Shown: in pieces, positions 63,658-64,000 of the stretch
Layout of the letters: each line of letters begins with the position of its first letter
Position numbering within the stretch: the stretch's first letter is position 1
Assembly: GCA_965658375.1 (NCBI GenBank)
Contig: CBFHSD010000008.1
Coordinates: forward strand, 1 to 64,000
Origin: CBFHSD01 sp965658375
Lineage (GTDB): Bacteria; Bacteroidota; Bacteroidia; Flavobacteriales_G; Salibacteraceae
Direction: 5' to 3'
Length of the DNA: 64,000 bases
Notes under the pieces: model-generated
The model's database searches: none
The model's input: only the letters and a program-made list of their open reading frames with translations
What the model was told of the DNA's origin: nothing
Position numbers and translations under genes: made by a program

Positions 63658-64000
63658 GGAGGTGTATCATTAAGGGTTTCTCTTTAATGTCTGCAAATAA
63701 ATCATCTATGCGCTGCTTGTTGGCATCCGTTACGAATACTTGACCAAAGTGCTGTTCACTTACCAAGGTCATTAATGCTTTGACGCGATGCTTATCCAAT
63801 TTGTCAAAAATATCATCCAATAAAAGTAAAGGCTTTTGGCTCAGCTTTTCCGACATCAAATCGAATTGTGCCAACTTTAATGCTACTACAAAGCTTTTCT
63901 GCTGTCCTTGAGAACCAAACTTTTTCATGGGGTGGCCTTCTAACAAGAATTTCAAATCGTCTTTATGTGTTCCCTGGGTGGTATGACCTAAGGTGTAATC
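63644..64000 (-). CDS. recF: RecF, C-terminal part (cut by window edge)
   Basis: The frame enters from the right edge and gives 118 residues to the stop. It contains the ABC signature and Walker B of RecF: the FGSQGQQKSFVVALKLA segment and LLLDDIFDKLD, followed by the D-loop/switch FVTDANKQRIDDLF. RecF binds DNA and ATP and helps load RecA in gap repair. The DUF721 gene follows, overlapping by 14 bases. The N-terminal two-thirds lies outside the window. Confidence 0.93.
   Translation of the reverse strand, partial: DYTLGHTTQGTHKDDLKFLLEGHPMKKFGSQGQQKSFVVALKLAQFDLMSEKLSQKPLLLLDDIFDKLDKHRVKALMTLVSEQHFGQVFVTDANKQRIDDLFADIKEKPLMIHLHEER

Noticed and set aside
1..64000. CRISPR array, insertion sequence, phage or replication origin
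   Set aside because: I saw no regularly spaced repeats, transposase-like frame, integrase, phage structural gene or DnaA-box cluster in the window.

Overview
The window looks like a chromosomal segment of a marine or freshwater member of the Bacteroidota, most likely order Flavobacteriales (Cryomorphaceae/Crocinitomicaceae-like). The evidence is AT-rich DNA, TAnnTTTG-type promoter elements, type IX secretion (T9SS) C-terminal sorting domains, a TonB-dependent receptor paired with a DUF4249 lipoprotein, a PUR-alpha-like DUF3276 protein, and a typical flavobacterial run of leucine/glutamate dehydrogenase, nusB, DUF1573, yajC, ybbR and coaE. The genus cannot be fixed from the sequence alone.

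Layout. 1-12.9 kb is housekeeping: menE, ychF, a transketolase split into two genes with a VWA-domain exported protein between them, coaE, ybbR, yajC, DUF1573, nusB, an amino-acid dehydrogenase, an MsbA-like ABC exporter and a DUF3276 protein. 12.9-21.3 kb holds a secreted M1 aminopeptidase, a broken surface-repeat gene, a TMTC-like membrane/TPR protein, and an overlapping pair: a GshB-type ATP-grasp ligase followed by a fusion of an N-formylglutamate-amidohydrolase-like domain with a DUF1704 (MATCAP-like) metallopeptidase. 21.3-35.2 kb is mostly accessory: small membrane proteins, exported proteins of unknown role, a T9SS-exported agmatine/peptidyl-arginine deiminase-like enzyme, a decayed yiaA, a second M1 peptidase, a NagZ-like GH3 lipoprotein, a CPBP protease and a T9SS beta-helix protein. 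35.2-49.9 kb has a third M1 peptidase, a TonB receptor interrupted by one TGA, its DUF4249 partner, YdeI, YceI, an interrupted thioesterase, YbjQ, an ATE-like protein, a SlyD-like FKBP, MltF, and a periplasmic HAD phosphatase. 49.9-64 kb has a lipase, tandem single-stranded-DNA-binding proteins, a LytTR regulator, a WG-repeat lipoprotein, an LptF/G plus two glycosyltransferases operon, a PAP2 phosphatase, tRNA-Met(CAT), a fused SpmA/SpmB-like protein, an orphan 3' piece of nnrD, DUF721 and the 3' end of recF.

Two things stand out. First, six genes carry reading-frame lesions or are truncated (a surface-repeat protein, yiaA, a TonB receptor, a PaaI thioesterase, a small membrane protein and nnrD). 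In several cases the flanking frame is otherwise perfectly conserved, so either this lineage is losing genes or the sequence carries point errors. TGA and TAA still end many intact genes here, so a general change of genetic code is not supported. Second, the ATP-grasp ligase / amidohydrolase-metallopeptidase pair at 18.2-21.3 kb has the logic of an amino-acid 'writer' and 'eraser' and is my best candidate for an undescribed system. No CRISPR array, insertion sequence, prophage or origin was seen. All stretches without a gene are shorter than about 300 bases.
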